NCBI RefSeq assembly: GCF_001509795.1
Contig: NZ_LLZN01000091.1
Span: 310,001-374,000, forward strand
Direction of reading: 5' to 3'
From: Streptomyces sp. NRRL WC-3605
GTDB lineage: Bacteria > Actinomycetota > Actinomycetes > Streptomycetales > Streptomycetaceae
Length of the DNA stretch: 64,000 nucleotides
In this document: piece after piece, positions 62,287 to 64,000 of the stretch
Numbering within the stretch: position 1 is the stretch's first letter
Layout: each line of letters opens with the position of its first letter
Notes under the pieces: model-generated
Databases searched by the model: none
What the model was told of the DNA's origin: nothing
The model's input: the letters and a program-made list of their open reading frames with translations, nothing else
Made by a program: the position numbers and the translations under genes

Positions 62287-64000
62287 ATGAGCACCAAACC
62301 ACGTGTCCTCATCGAGGACTGGCTCCCCGTCGCCGAGCTCGGCATCGAGTCGCGCCGCGAACGCGGCGCCGCCTCCGCGCTCCCCCCGCTCTCCTTCCTC
62401 CACATCTGGTGGGCCCGCCGCCCCCTCGTCGCCTCCGCCGCTGTCGCTCTCGCAGGTGTCCTCCCGGCGTGGTCCGAGGAACTCGCCAATGCGTTTCCCG
62501 ACGCCGTCGAGCTCCAGGACGAGGCCGCCTACCGTCGCTGGCTCCTCCACCTCGTCGGCATCTGGGGTGACCCGATCATCGCCCGCCGCATGTACGACGT
62601 CGCTGTCGCGACAGGCCAGCGGATCCCCAACCCTTACACCTACAAGCAAGCGTTCCGGAACGCGATCCCGCGCACGGACATCGACCTGCTCCATGCGGTG
62701 CTGATCCACACCTGGGGCGAGCTGCCAGTGGTCGCAGACCCGACCGCCGGTGGCGGTTCGATTCCGTGGGCCGCCAGCCGACTCGGGCTTCCAGTCGTTG
62801 CCAACGACCTCAACGGCGTGGCCGCGAGCGTGCTCAAAGCAGGAGTCGAGATCCCCGCGACCCGCGGGCTCGACCTTCTTCCGGAGCTTAAGAAGTGGGG
62901 TGGCATCCTCGTCAATCGCGTCGAGGAGCGCCTTAAGGAGTACTTCCCAAGCGGCAAGGCTGAGACAGTAGCGACTTACCTGTACGCCAACGCCATCCCC
63001 TGCCCTCGTACCGGCCGCCTCGTACCGCTCTTGCCCGACAAGTGGCTCCGTAAGACCGCAGGCAAGGAAGCCGCCGTCCGGATGCTCACCGAGTACGACG
63101 GTGTCGAGCTTTCCGAGCCGATCTTCGAGGTCGTCCTCGGCAAGGACGTCGACACGACCGACGCCGCCGCCGGCACCACCGCCCGCGGCAAGGCCATTTC
63201 ACCCTACGATAACCTCGTCATCGACGGCGACGACATCAAGCAGGCCGCCCAAAGCGGCCAGATGAAGCAGGTCCTCTACGCGGTCGCCATCCGCAAGCCG
63301 TCCGGCGAACGCACCTTCCGCGCCCCCACCCAGTCAGACCTCGACGCCATCGTCGCCGCAGAAGCCAAGTACGCCGAGGTAAAGGACGTCTGGATTGCCA
63401 CCGGTATCCTGCCGAGCGAAGCAATTCCTGACCTGATCCCCAAGCACGAGATCCGGCCCTACGGCTTCACCTACTGGACCGACATGTTCACTCGGCGGCA
63501 GGCACTCGTCCAAGGGGTCTTCGTCGAGGAGTTCGCCAGCCTCGAAGCCGAAGTCCGCGAGGCACTTGGTGAGGACGCCACCGACGTCTTGTTCCAGTTG
63601 GCTCTGATGCAGGGCAAGGCTCTGAACTGGAACTCGCGCCTGTCGTCTTGGGACGTGTCACGTCAGAAGATGCGCAGCGTATTCGACCGCCACGATTTCT
63701 CATTCAAGTGGACCTTCGCCGAGTTCGAGGGTGCTCGCGCGCTCTTCTCGTGGTGTCTCGACCAGCTCACCGACGCTTACGGCGGTATCGCGCGCCTGCT
63801 CGATGAGACCGGAGTCTCGCTAGCGGACGCCAACGATCGATTGCCGCGGCAGGTGACTGTCCTGCAGGGAAGTGGCGCAAGCCTGGCCCTTCCCGACGGC
63901 GTCGTGACCCACGTGTGTATGGACCCGCCGTACTACGACAACGTGATGTACGCCGAGCTGGCCGACTACTTCTACGTTTGGGAAAGGCGCACTCTCGGCC
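62287..64000 (+). CDS. DUF1156-type DNA methyltransferase (partial, 3' end beyond window)
   Basis: 571 codons are visible; the gene continues past 64000. The DUF1156 N-terminus has HIWWARRPLVASAAV at about residues 36-50. SAM-binding motif I is DPTAGGGS (151-158). Catalytic motif IV is DPPYYD (546-551), the D/N-P-P-Y loop of N6-adenine or N4-cytosine methylases. So motif I precedes IV with about 390 residues between, probably the target-recognition region. Such enzymes mark host DNA in BREX/DISARM-like defence. The start at ATG 62287 lies 12 bp after the previous stop. Codon choice (CTT, GTT, ATT, GAA) is less GC-extreme than in core genes. Confidence 0.88.
   Translation, partial: MSTKPRVLIEDWLPVAELGIESRRERGAASALPPLSFLHIWWARRPLVASAAVALAGVLPAWSEELANAFPDAVELQDEAAYRRWLLHLVGIWGDPIIARRMYDVAVATGQRIPNPYTYKQAFRNAIPRTDIDLLHAVLIHTWGELPVVADPTAGGGSIPWAASRLGLPVVANDLNGVAASVLKAGVEIPATRGLDLLPELKKWGGILVNRVEERLKEYFPSGKAETVATYLYANAIPCPRTGRLVPLLPDKWLRKTAGKEAAVRMLTEYDGVELSEPIFEVVLGKDVDTTDAAAGTTARGKAISPYDNLVIDGDDIKQAAQSGQMKQVLYAVAIRKPSGERTFRAPTQSDLDAIVAAEAKYAEVKDVWIATGILPSEAIPDLIPKHEIRPYGFTYWTDMFTRRQALVQGVFVEEFASLEAEVREALGEDATDVLFQLALMQGKALNWNSRLSSWDVSRQKMRSVFDRHDFSFKWTFAEFEGARALFSWCLDQLTDAYGGIARLLDETGVSLADANDRLPRQVTVLQGSGASLALPDGVVTHVCMDPPYYDNVMYAELADYFYVWERRTLG

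Overview
The window is high-GC actinobacterial chromosome. Its gene content and order point to Streptomyces: nickel superoxide dismutase with its own maturation protease, a fused 2-oxoglutarate decarboxylase/dehydrogenase, an HspR-type box before lon, a four-gene 'conservon', a Scr1/DUF397/ATPase regulator set, and GTG/TTG starts with strong GGAGG ribosome sites. About 58 kb reads as ordinary Streptomyces core and near-core sequence. The last 6 kb has the character of an accessory defence island. No rRNA, tRNA, CRISPR array or intact insertion sequence was seen.

Layout. 1-5.7 kb: the end of a polyprenyl synthetase, a GNAT acetyltransferase, a TetR regulator divergent from a DHFR-like reductase across a 14-bp-period repeat array, small proteins (zinc ribbon, DUF952, one-helix membrane protein), a glyoxalase-like protein and a multi-span glycosyltransferase. 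5.8-8.4 kb: sodN (with a 3'UTR that may yield a small RNA), sodX, a CGNR zinc-finger regulator and a methyltransferase. 8.4-11.1 kb: a one-permease glutamate-type ABC transporter. 11.7-19.7 kb: malic enzyme, a quinone-oxidoreductase-like dehydrogenase, an HTH/Clp-N pair, a PadR/DUF4097 pair and three uncharacterised proteins. 19.7-26.5 kb: kgd, a two-component system and a spermidine-synthase-like protein. 26.7-31.6 kb: lon, a GH25 lysozyme, a MarR regulator and a PP2C-like phosphatase.

32.0-37.6 kb holds the conservon (NIT-domain sensor kinase, roadblock protein, DUF742 protein, small GTPase), with overlapping or nearly overlapping genes, followed 25 bp later by a styrene-monooxygenase-like flavoprotein. 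37.6-41.9 kb: an NlpC/P60 hydrolase, a TetR regulator, and two divergent diiron ferritin-like proteins. 41.9-45.4 kb: a PBP2/FtsW-RodA pair and a secreted SH3 protein. 45.8-49.3 kb: a sensor kinase with no response regulator beside it, a lipoprotein, a dual-specificity-like phosphatase and a NERD-like protein. 49.4-51.4 kb: a divergent two-gene NHEJ locus (LigD-type polymerase and Ku). 51.4-56.8 kb: an orphan type II thioesterase, a DUF574-type methyltransferase, a Scr1-type XRE/DUF397/ATPase regulatory set, a YciI protein and a SHOCT protein.

56.8-58.5 kb is a scar: a gene broken by at least two frameshifts, a small unknown ORF and about 480 bp without a gene. At 58.5 kb, behind a perfect hairpin and a strong ribosome site, an operon starts: a 1093-aa DUF499-type ATPase, a 159-aa unknown protein (4-bp overlap), and a DUF1156-type DNA methyltransferase that runs off the window. 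This architecture belongs to BREX/DISARM-like anti-phage islands. It is the most interesting element here, and its remaining genes lie beyond position 64000.
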